64,000 nt of DNA from Arcticibacter sp045629565 (GTDB taxonomy: Bacteria; Bacteroidota; Bacteroidia; Sphingobacteriales; Sphingobacteriaceae): the NCBI RefSeq assembly GCF_045629565.1, contig NZ_JAZQRL010000012.1:1-64000 (forward strand), in the 5' to 3' direction. Below the pieces are notes generated by a model, which had not been told where the DNA came from, did not search any database, and saw only the letters and a program-made list of their open reading frames with translations. Position numbers and translations under genes: made by a program. Each line of letters opens with the position of its first letter. The first letter of the stretch is position 1. This document shows, one piece after another, positions 27,014-34,784 of this stretch.

Positions 27014-27970
27014 ATGAGAACATTAAGTTTTAACCTATTAAAGAGAGCTGCACTGATTCTAGCAGTATCATCTACCGTTTTATTTAGTGCATGTAGTAAA
27101 GATGATGACGAGGATATGTCTGGAGACGAAACCATCACGGAAGTAGTTGTCAAAAACAGTAGTTTTTCGCTGCTTGAAACGGCACTGGTTCATGCAGGAT
27201 TGACGGGTGTATTAGAGGGTGCTGGGCCTTTTACAGTTTTCGCGCCGAATAATGATGCTTTCGTGGCCGCCGGATTAGACACAGACGCTAAGATTAAAGC
27301 GATTCCTGTGGAAACACTGAAGAAGATCCTATTGTACCACGTTATAGGACAGCGTATTCCTGCATCGGGAATTGCCACTGGTAGCAATTCACCAGTGAAA
27401 ACAGCTGCTAACCTGGATGTGTTTGTTACAAAGAATGCAGCTGGTGTGTTTGTAAATGGCGCATCTGTTCTTCAGGCGGATGTGATGGCAAGTAATGGTG
27501 TTATCCATGTTATTAACACCGTTTTAATGCCACCGGCAGGGAACATCGTTGAAGCGGCTCAGGCAAATCCGAACTTTAGTTTTCTGGTTGCCGCTGTTTT
27601 AAGAGCTAGCCAGGGAAGTACCAATGTGGCGCAGGTGTTGTCAGGACAAGGTCCGCTGACTGTTTTTGCTCCAACCAATCAGGCTTTCATGAATGCAGGT
27701 TTTGCTAATGTAGCCGCTATTCAGGCAGCTGATCCTGCCGTATTGACCAGCATTCTGACCTATCACGTTGTAGCAGCGCGTGTTTTTTCAAGTGATTTGA
27801 CAGAGGGAGCTAAGCCTGCAACTGTAAATGGTGCAACCGTCGGGATTAGTTTAGCAGGTGGAGCGAAGGTTAAAGGAAATAAAAATACAACAGCATCTGT
27901 GATTGCTCCTGCGAATATGGTGACCACTAACGGGGTGATCCATGTGATTGATCAGGTTTTAATGCCATAG
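27014..27970 (+). CDS. Two-domain FAS1 (fasciclin) lipoprotein
   Basis: The 318-residue protein has a lipoprotein signal (LFSAC, Cys27) and an acidic linker (SKDDDEDMSGDE). Two canonical FAS1 domains follow, at about 44-178 (TVFAPNNDAF, GVIHVINTVLMP) and about 180-318 (TVFAPTNQAF, GVIHVIDQVLMP). FAS1 domains are adhesive or small-ligand-binding folds. This is the compact form widespread in bacteria, unlike the large divergent FAS1 proteins of the operon at 2427-12736. It is monocistronic, divergent from the MarR-type gene, and closed by a strong terminator. Confidence 0.92.
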   Translation: MRTLSFNLLKRAALILAVSSTVLFSACSKDDDEDMSGDETITEVVVKNSSFSLLETALVHAGLTGVLEGAGPFTVFAPNNDAFVAAGLDTDAKIKAIPVETLKKILLYHVIGQRIPASGIATGSNSPVKTAANLDVFVTKNAAGVFVNGASVLQADVMASNGVIHVINTVLMPPAGNIVEAAQANPNFSFLVAAVLRASQGSTNVAQVLSGQGPLTVFAPTNQAFMNAGFANVAAIQAADPAVLTSILTYHVVAARVFSSDLTEGAKPATVNGATVGISLAGGAKVKGNKNTTASVIAPANMVTTNGVIHVIDQVLMP

Positions 27971-28010
27971 ATTGAAAGAAGTAAGATAAAGAGTCTGGTT
28001 TGGGTAATAG

Positions 28011-28052
28011 AGTGACTGTCCTGTCGATAAAGCCGGGCAGTCACTTTTTTTT
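28011..28052 (+). terminator. Terminator after the FAS1 gene
   Basis: AGTGACTG (28011-28018) pairs with CAGTCACT (28038-28045); further C/G pairs (CC with GG) can extend the stem inward past a bulged T. A run of seven T follows (28046-28052). Confidence 0.85.
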
Positions 28053-28119
28053 GGTTGGAGATCATATGATCTGACGAGGCGCTATTTTGCTATTGAGTTT
28101 CTTTTGTTATTTTAAACGA

Positions 28120-29259
28120 ATGAACTCTCCAATAAACCTGGGTGAATCGAAGCCTCATTATCTCATCCTGGATGGCTTGCGCGGCGTAGCCGCATTGATG
28201 GTCGTAATGTTCCACATTCTCGAGGCACATTCTTTAGGCAACCATAAAGATCAAATTATCAATCACGGATATCTTGCCGTAGACTTTTTCTTTCTTTTGT
28301 CCGGTTATGTGGTTAGCTATGCTTATGATGACCGGTGGGGTAAGATGTCTTTAAGGGATTTCTTTCTGAGGCGGGTCATTCGCCTTCACCCGATGATCAT
28401 CGTCGGCTCGTTAATCGGCGCAGTGATGTTTTATTTTCAGGAATCCGAGGCACTTGGTATGAATACCGGGGAGATACCCCTTGGGAAATTACTGCTAGTG
28501 ATGTTGATCGGTTTTACGCTCATTCCCGTAGGGAAAAGTTTAGACATCAGAGGCTGGAATGAAATGCATCCGCTCAATGGACCAGCATGGTCACTATTCT
28601 TTGAATATATAGCTAACATTTCTTACGCACTTGTGCTGCGGCATCTTTCCAATTTACTTTTGTCTATACTCAGTGTAGTTGCCGCCGGCTTCACGCTGCA
28701 CCATCTACTGACGCATCCCAATGGCGACATGATAGGGGGGTGGACGATTGACGATCCGCAACAATTGAAGATCGGGTTTACACGCCTGGCTTATCCTTTT
28801 GTGGCAGGTTTGCTTCTGGCGCGTGTTGTCAGACTGAGATATATCAAAAACGCTTTTCCAATCACAGCGCTATTCTTAATGTTATTGCTGGCGATGCCCC
28901 GCGTTGGGATCAAAGACGAGGTCTGGCAAAATGGCTTGTATGATGCATTATGCATATTGTTTTTATTTCCGCTCATTGTCTGGCTTGGAGCTGGGGGAAA
29001 CGTAGAAGGGGACAAAGCGAAGCGATTGTGTAAGTTTCTGGGAGATATTTCTTACCCGATTTATATTACGCATTATCCCCTGATCTACACTTATACAGCC
29101 TGGGTTGCCAATGGCGATCGAAGCCTTGGGCAGTATTGGTTATATGCCTTTCTTACCTTTTGTGGATCAGTCATCGTCGCTTATGTAACAATGAAGTTCT
29201 TCGATATTCCATTTCGTCAGTGGCTTCGTAGAAGGTATCTCGTCAAAAGACTTAGCTAG
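28120..29259 (+). CDS. Acyltransferase family 3 (OafA/NodX-type) membrane protein
   Basis: The start is the ATG at 28120 (MNSPINLGESKPHYLILDGL); the frame is open further upstream but only from TTG codons. The 379-residue protein has about ten membrane segments. It opens with the family signature DGLRGVAALMVVMFHI with its conserved His. FFFLLSGYVVSYAYDDRW and an Arg-rich loop (DFFLRRVIRLHP) follow. Such enzymes transfer acetyl or other acyl groups to sugars of surface polysaccharides or lipids at the inner membrane. No glycan biosynthesis gene is adjacent, so the acceptor is unknown. It converges with the GH172 gene, with only 5 bases between the stops. Confidence 0.9.
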   Translation: MNSPINLGESKPHYLILDGLRGVAALMVVMFHILEAHSLGNHKDQIINHGYLAVDFFFLLSGYVVSYAYDDRWGKMSLRDFFLRRVIRLHPMIIVGSLIGAVMFYFQESEALGMNTGEIPLGKLLLVMLIGFTLIPVGKSLDIRGWNEMHPLNGPAWSLFFEYIANISYALVLRHLSNLLLSILSVVAAGFTLHHLLTHPNGDMIGGWTIDDPQQLKIGFTRLAYPFVAGLLLARVVRLRYIKNAFPITALFLMLLLAMPRVGIKDEVWQNGLYDALCILFLFPLIVWLGAGGNVEGDKAKRLCKFLGDISYPIYITHYPLIYTYTAWVANGDRSLGQYWLYAFLTFCGSVIVAYVTMKFFDIPFRQWLRRRYLVKRLS

Positions 29260-29264
29260 CTCGC

Positions 29265-30437
29265 TTAGTTGACTTCCAGGTGGTCTTTCGATGGCAGAGT
29301 GGGGAACCTGTTGTGCGGCTCCCGCTGGTACCAAAATGCGACAGTCTGTACATCGGATTGTTGTTTCAGATATCGGCCGCCGATTCTCCAACCCAGGTCC
29401 TGAATGGTGATTTTCAGGTCTTTTTCAAAACGTATGGGATCAAGAATATGCCAACGGTACATGCCAAAACGCGTTTGTGAGTTATAGAGGCCATCGGGTC
29501 TTATCACTTGATGCAGACCAGCATAGGGTGTGGAGTATTCCTGATATTGGTGTGTTTTTTTGTTTTCAAAGTTGTAAGATCCACAGAAATAATCTTCTGT
29601 TCCTGTGCCGATAATGGTGGGGAAATCTTTGTCGCCGTCCATAAAGAACTTGATCTCTCCCTCGCCCCACCAACCATTATTATTCACGCCCACACCCATG
29701 AAAAGGCCTACAAATTGTCCTTTTCCTTTTACTCCATCCAAAATGGTATGTATGGAAGTGGTATTTGGATTAGACCTCCGATATTGTGCGTGAAAGTAAG
29801 CCTCGTCATTTCCTACCTCCGTCAATGTATAATCCACCTGGTAATAGATGCGCATGGCTTCCATTTCGTTAAGGTTCTGTAGCGTGATCCTGCATTTTTT
29901 ACGGAAAGGCATTTTCCAGTAGCAGTTGAAAGCACTACCCGGGTTGACGGTAACTGCCAATGAGTTCAGTGGTGCGAACTCATTGAAGCCCATGCCAAAA
30001 AAGGCACCTATAGGAGCTTCTACAGATGGCTCTTTTTCATCATCCCAATAAATTCGGAGAATACTCATCTGCCAGTTGCCAGTAGGTGTTAGCCAGATAT
30101 GCTGAATGGCACCGCTTCCAGTGATCTCAGCCAGGGTAACCGTTTCATTAGCGTTCACGATGGTGAAAGGGTTGACTTTCCAGCCTTGTCCTAATTCCCG
30201 GGCTTCATGGGCGGCGTTCGCAACATTTCGCTGTCCTTTTTGGCTGATTGGATCAGCCATGCCTCCCTTCCCCTTTTCACCGGTGATATTTTCCGAAGAG
30301 ATGGAGCGTGTCTGCGCATCGGAAAGACGGGATAGGTTTCCCAAATTCATGTTTAAGCCATCGAATTTCTGAGTAGACTGGCCAGAGATCCGACAGACGG
30401 ATACACATAGCAGAAGCAATAAGGTAATTTTTTTCAT
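29265..30437 (-). CDS. GH172 (DUF2961) family glycoside hydrolase, secreted
   Basis: The 390-residue protein has a signal peptide (about 1-19, ending CRISGQ) and the DUF2961 fold. Typical motifs are SSENITGEKGKGGMA (about 48-61), SGAIQHIWLTP (108-118), GWWGEGEIKFFMDGD (255-269) and IGTGTEDYFCGSYNF (276-290). The glutamates at 259/261 and 281 are the likely catalytic pair. DUF2961 proteins are now GH172; characterised members act on fructofuranosyl or D-arabinofuranosyl linkages. It lies 74 bases downstream of the hybrid sensor on the same strand, so it is probably part of that locus and may be co-transcribed with the sensor. Confidence 0.88.
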   Translation of the reverse strand: MKKITLLLLLCVSVCRISGQSTQKFDGLNMNLGNLSRLSDAQTRSISSENITGEKGKGGMADPISQKGQRNVANAAHEARELGQGWKVNPFTIVNANETVTLAEITGSGAIQHIWLTPTGNWQMSILRIYWDDEKEPSVEAPIGAFFGMGFNEFAPLNSLAVTVNPGSAFNCYWKMPFRKKCRITLQNLNEMEAMRIYYQVDYTLTEVGNDEAYFHAQYRRSNPNTTSIHTILDGVKGKGQFVGLFMGVGVNNNGWWGEGEIKFFMDGDKDFPTIIGTGTEDYFCGSYNFENKKTHQYQEYSTPYAGLHQVIRPDGLYNSQTRFGMYRWHILDPIRFEKDLKITIQDLGWRIGGRYLKQQSDVQTVAFWYQREPHNRFPTLPSKDHLEVN

Positions 30438-30511
30438 TGGTTTATTGATTGAAGAGTGGATACTGTACCGTGGGACGGGTATGGATACTTACTTGATATT
30501 TGCTGATTTAA

Positions 30512-33500
30512 TCACGAGGGCACTAGCACCTCGTGTTGTTTGATGAATTCGCTTGGTGACATATTGTGGTATTTGAAAAATGCTTTCGTAAAATAGGAGG
30601 CAGAACTGAAGCCTGTATTAAATGCTACCTCATTAATCCGTGAGTTCGGTTCAAGCAATAACACAGCGGCTTTCCTCAATCTGTAATTTCGCAGATAGTC
30701 GCCAGGTGTTTGTCCGCTTATTGCCTTTAGTTTTCGCTGCAGGTTGGAACGACTCATGGTTAATATTTCAGCCAGAGACTCCACACTAAATTGCTCATCC
30801 GACAGGTGACTTTCTATTTCTTCGTTTATCCTGGTCAAAAATGCATCATCGCTTTTATTGGTGACGAGGGTAGAGTATGAGCTGAAAGGCGACTTATTGA
30901 ATAGCTCGAGCAGATTTTTCCTGTTTTGAAGGAGACTCGAAATTTGCGATTTAAGATGTAAAATAGAGAAGGGCTTTTCTATAAATACGTCAGCACCTGA
31001 GCTCAAGCCCTCTGCCTTTGACATGTTGTCAATTTTAGCTGAGAGCAGTATTACGGGAATGTGCGAATAATTTTGATCGGTCTTGATTTTCTTGGCAAAG
31101 GAAATTCCGTCCATTCCAGGCATCATGATATCCGAGATGATAAGATTGTAGTTGGCATCTTCCAGCATTTTTAATGCATTTTGGGCATTGTAAACGGCGT
31201 CTGTCATATAATCATGCATCAGTGAGGAACGAAGGAAATTCGCCATATCTTCATTGTCTTCGACTATCAATATCCGGTAAGGAGAATGGGTGTTGAGTGG
31301 TAGCGCCTCTTTCGATGCATTTCTATTGCTTTTCATCAGCACCGGCTGTCGTGATTGCGGTAGGCTGACCAGGGTGAAGTGAAAGGAAGTGCCGCCTTTT
31401 GGAGCATCCATAACCTCTATTTTAGCGTCAAGTAAAGCACTGAGGTGCTTTACGAGGGAAAGCCCTATGCCGGTTCCTACCAGGTTTGTTTTTGCCTGGA
31501 TTTGAAAGAAGGGATCAAATATCAGTTCTTTAAGCTCATCCGGAATGCCTTCCCCGTTATCCCGTACGATGATCGTATAGGAAGCGTCTGGCGGACAGAC
31601 CAATTGTAAAACAACTTCATCATGAGTGAATTTGAGGGCATTGCTTAATAAATTACTCACGATCTTGGTGATGGCCTCTTTATCTGATTCCACGAACACA
31701 TGCTCGACTGCAGGCATTTCAATAGACAGTCTGATCCGGTCTATGTCAGCCGTTTTTCTGAATCTTAAATAAAGCTCCTTAAGAAGCTCTATCAGATCGA
31801 ATCTTTCAGTTTCCATTTGATAGTTGATACTGTCGATTTTCCTGAAGTCCAAAAGCTGGTTGACCAATATCTTCAGTCGTTCACAATGTTTTTCTATGAT
31901 AGAAAGATTCTGAAGTTCTTCCTGTTTGGAGAGCTTTGTAGACAGAACTTCCTCCAGGGGTGCATTAATGAGGCTAAGAGGGGTTCTGATTTCGTGTGCG
32001 ATGGAGGTAAAAAAGTCAATTTTCGACTGGAAAGATTTTGTTTCCTGATCAGATTTGAATACTTCCAACTGGCGTGCCTGTCTGGCCTTATTTCGCTTTT
32101 CATAGTTTCGTAAGAAGAGGATGAATACGCCGGCAAAAAGCACAAAGTAGGCGATGCGGGCATATGTGGATTGCCAGAACGGCGGAAGAACACTTATTGA
32201 TACTGAGCTTGGAGTGCCATTCCAAAGCTGATCATTGTTAGACCCCCTGACCATGAATGTATAGTCACCAGGAGGGAGGTTTACGTAAGTAACACTTTGG
32301 TTGTTGCCGACGTAATTCCACTTCTTGTCAACGCCATCGAGTTTATATGAATACTCATTTTTGCGCGGCGAGACATAGCTGAGGCTTACGAAATGGATCC
32401 GGAAAGAAGAATTATTGTGCTTAAGCCGGATCTTTTTCAGGCGGTTCAGGTTTTCCTGAATGTCCATTTGCAGAGATGGTTTGGTATCACCCAACAGCCG
32501 GATGTCGGTAATGGCCACTTTGGGAACTTTCCGGTTTTTTAGCGCCTTAAGATCCTGTGGATAGAAACTGCTGAAACCGTTGACGCCACCAAAATAGAAT
32601 TTCCCCTCGCGGGAAATGAAACTCGATTTATAGTTGAATTGGTTGCTCTGCAATCCATCGTCTATATTATAAAGCTTGCCGGAGCGTGGTTTGTCGGGGT
32701 CTAGGCAAATCAGGCCTTTATTGCAGCTCAGCCAGAGATCTCCCGCAGGATCTTCCAGAACCCCATAGATAACGTTGTTGGGAAGTCCGTCTGCTTCCGA
32801 GATATTCCTGAAGGTATCGTTCGCCTTGTTATAAATAAATATTCCTCTGCCTTCGCTTGCAAAAACGGGTCGTTTCTGGCTGTCGATCAGGATGCCGGTA
32901 AGCTTGCTGCCTACGATGGGGTCTTTACTGTCTTTTTTGAGGAGATCGTATTGGATCCATTTGCGCGACTTATAGCTATATCTTATGGCGCCTCCACCGT
33001 AAGAGGCAAGCCAGAGGTTTCCATCGTTATCTTCTTTTATATCGTAGATAAATCCTTTCACCTCCTTGATTCTCACGAACTTCTTCGAGTGTTTATCATA
33101 CTTATTCAATCCGCTATAAGTACCGATGAGGATATCGCCCCCGCGGGTTTTGTAGATCGAAAATATGCAGTCATGATTCAGCGTATTTTGATTGTTAGGG
33201 TCAAATTGAAGGTTGGTAAGTTTTTTTGTCCTGATATTGTATATATCAATTCCCCTTGAGAACGTACCTATCCAGAGTTCTTCGCCGTCCAACAGCAATG
33301 CGTGAGTATTGTGATAGGTGGTTTTAACAGGCTGTGTGATCGCCCTGGTCTTTATATCCAGATAATTTATGCCGCCGTCTTCTGTCGCAATCCACATGTT
33401 CCCTTTTGCATCTTCACAGAACTGGCTAACCGCTTTTCCGGAAAGCAGGCCATGTTCAGGGCCGGGGTGGAAGGTTTCTATGGCAGACTGGGAGCTGCTC

Positions 33501-34519
33501 AGGTAGTTCACTCCTCCAAAGTACGTACCTACCCAGATACCGCCTTCCGCGTCTTTTGCTATGGAATATATATTCTGATCACTCAAGCTGTACCTGAAGC
33601 CAGGGATATCTACCCGTCCGTAGGTGCCGGTTGTGATAGAGAACAGGTACAAACCATCGTCAGCTCCGATGAGGAGCTGATCCTTCTTGTATTCGCTGAT
33701 TGCGCGGATGTGAGAAACGTATGTAGACGGCTTTGCATGCATATATTCCCTGTAATCACCGGTCTGTTTGTTGTAACAGCGCAAACCCTCTGACCAGGTT
33801 CCTAACCAGAGGTTCCCGCGGCGGTCTTCGTGCATGGAGAGTATTTCATGTTTGTTGTTCTCGACCCTGCTGAACATTTGCTTTTCTATTTCAAAATGTT
33901 CGCTATGCCGGGAGTAACGTAACAAACCTCTTGCCGTGCCTGCCCAGATAATGCCGGACCGGTCTTCAAGTAAAGACCAGCAGACATTAGAGGTAGGCGC
34001 GCCGGATTCCATTTTGACTTTAGACAAATCTTTTGAAGCAGGATCATATAAATAAATACCTCTTGCCATCGTTCCGATCCACAGCTTTCCTTTCTGATCG
34101 ACTATCAGCGCCGTAATGGCTCCGGATAAGATCCTTTTCTCCGGCATCTTACCTTCTAGCGGGCGAAACGACTCATCCAACTTGTTCATGATAAAGACAC
34201 CGTCATCGGTTCCAATATACAGGCTGTTGTCGTCTTTTTCAGCCAGACATCTGACGAAGTTATTACCGAGGGTTCCTGTTTTTCCGGTTTCGCGCCTGAA
34301 AGTTCTGAACGAACTTCCGTCAAACCGGTTCAGTCCATCCTTGGTTGCGATCCACATGAAGCCATCTGTGTCCTGAATCACTGCATATACCGCGTTCTCT
34401 GACAGCCCGTCTTCCACCCGAAGCGTCCTGAAATGGAAGTTTGCAGTTTCCTGTGCCTGACAAAATAAAAGGCAAAGCGCAAAAACGAAGTTGAATGAAA
34501 TAATGGTTCGCACGTTCAC
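30512..34519 (-). CDS. Hybrid two-component system sensor/regulator (HTCS)
   Basis: All parts of an HTCS are in one 1,335-residue chain. A signal or first anchor (1-22) is followed by two beta-propellers of reg_prop repeats (about 28-660). A Y_Y_Y domain (about 710-780) and a membrane helix (about 787-803) come next. HisKA has the phosphorylated His842 (AHEIRTP). The ATPase has NLLSN (956-960), DNGEG (987-991) and GTGIGL (1015-1020). The receiver has phosphoacceptor Asp1130 and Lys1182, and an AraC helix-turn-helix lies at about 1225-1330. The periplasmic part binds a glycan fragment, and the cytoplasmic part activates the locus. The start is GTG at 34519 (or GTG at 34513). It is divergent from susC at 34785, its likely target. 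Confidence 0.95.
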   Translation of the reverse strand: MNVRTIISFNFVFALCLLFCQAQETANFHFRTLRVEDGLSENAVYAVIQDTDGFMWIATKDGLNRFDGSSFRTFRRETGKTGTLGNNFVRCLAEKDDNSLYIGTDDGVFIMNKLDESFRPLEGKMPEKRILSGAITALIVDQKGKLWIGTMARGIYLYDPASKDLSKVKMESGAPTSNVCWSLLEDRSGIIWAGTARGLLRYSRHSEHFEIEKQMFSRVENNKHEILSMHEDRRGNLWLGTWSEGLRCYNKQTGDYREYMHAKPSTYVSHIRAISEYKKDQLLIGADDGLYLFSITTGTYGRVDIPGFRYSLSDQNIYSIAKDAEGGIWVGTYFGGVNYLSSSQSAIETFHPGPEHGLLSGKAVSQFCEDAKGNMWIATEDGGINYLDIKTRAITQPVKTTYHNTHALLLDGEELWIGTFSRGIDIYNIRTKKLTNLQFDPNNQNTLNHDCIFSIYKTRGGDILIGTYSGLNKYDKHSKKFVRIKEVKGFIYDIKEDNDGNLWLASYGGGAIRYSYKSRKWIQYDLLKKDSKDPIVGSKLTGILIDSQKRPVFASEGRGIFIYNKANDTFRNISEADGLPNNVIYGVLEDPAGDLWLSCNKGLICLDPDKPRSGKLYNIDDGLQSNQFNYKSSFISREGKFYFGGVNGFSSFYPQDLKALKNRKVPKVAITDIRLLGDTKPSLQMDIQENLNRLKKIRLKHNNSSFRIHFVSLSYVSPRKNEYSYKLDGVDKKWNYVGNNQSVTYVNLPPGDYTFMVRGSNNDQLWNGTPSSVSISVLPPFWQSTYARIAYFVLFAGVFILFLRNYEKRNKARQARQLEVFKSDQETKSFQSKIDFFTSIAHEIRTPLSLINAPLEEVLSTKLSKQEELQNLSIIEKHCERLKILVNQLLDFRKIDSINYQMETERFDLIELLKELYLRFRKTADIDRIRLSIEMPAVEHVFVESDKEAITKIVSNLLSNALKFTHDEVVLQLVCPPDASYTIIVRDNGEGIPDELKELIFDPFFQIQAKTNLVGTGIGLSLVKHLSALLDAKIEVMDAPKGGTSFHFTLVSLPQSRQPVLMKSNRNASKEALPLNTHSPYRILIVEDNEDMANFLRSSLMHDYMTDAVYNAQNALKMLEDANYNLIISDIMMPGMDGISFAKKIKTDQNYSHIPVILLSAKIDNMSKAEGLSSGADVFIEKPFSILHLKSQISSLLQNRKNLLELFNKSPFSSYSTLVTNKSDDAFLTRINEEIESHLSDEQFSVESLAEILTMSRSNLQRKLKAISGQTPGDYLRNYRLRKAAVLLLEPNSRINEVAFNTGFSSASYFTKAFFKYHNMSPSEFIKQHEVLVPS

Positions 34520-34784
34520 GGTACAAGGTCTAAAAAGTCAAAAGCATGATAATTGGCAGCAACAGATGTAAGGTAGAAATTCACAGCTTGAAATCCTAAG
34601 GTAAGGGCTTAAAGCCTGTATTTTGACCTGTTTTTACAACTTTTTGAACCAAAAGTACACGTGGATTCCTGCATGACAGTCTAATTTTACCTGTAATCCG
34701 GATCCGATGATTCAGCGGGCAAAGCCTTTAACCAATTATGCTTTGACCGAATACAACTATTTATGAACCTTAAATCTCAGATGC

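Noticed and set aside
33302..33793. 163-codon frame antisense to the hybrid sensor
   Set aside because: It overlaps the propeller-coding region, where a repeated composition keeps the opposite strand open; no recognisable protein features.
34520..34784. Clear promoter pair between the hybrid sensor and susC
   Set aside because: Partial matches exist (TTTG at 34742-34745, TATTTATG at 34758-34765; a TACTTTTG on the minus strand near 34645), but the spacings are wrong or the -33 element is missing.
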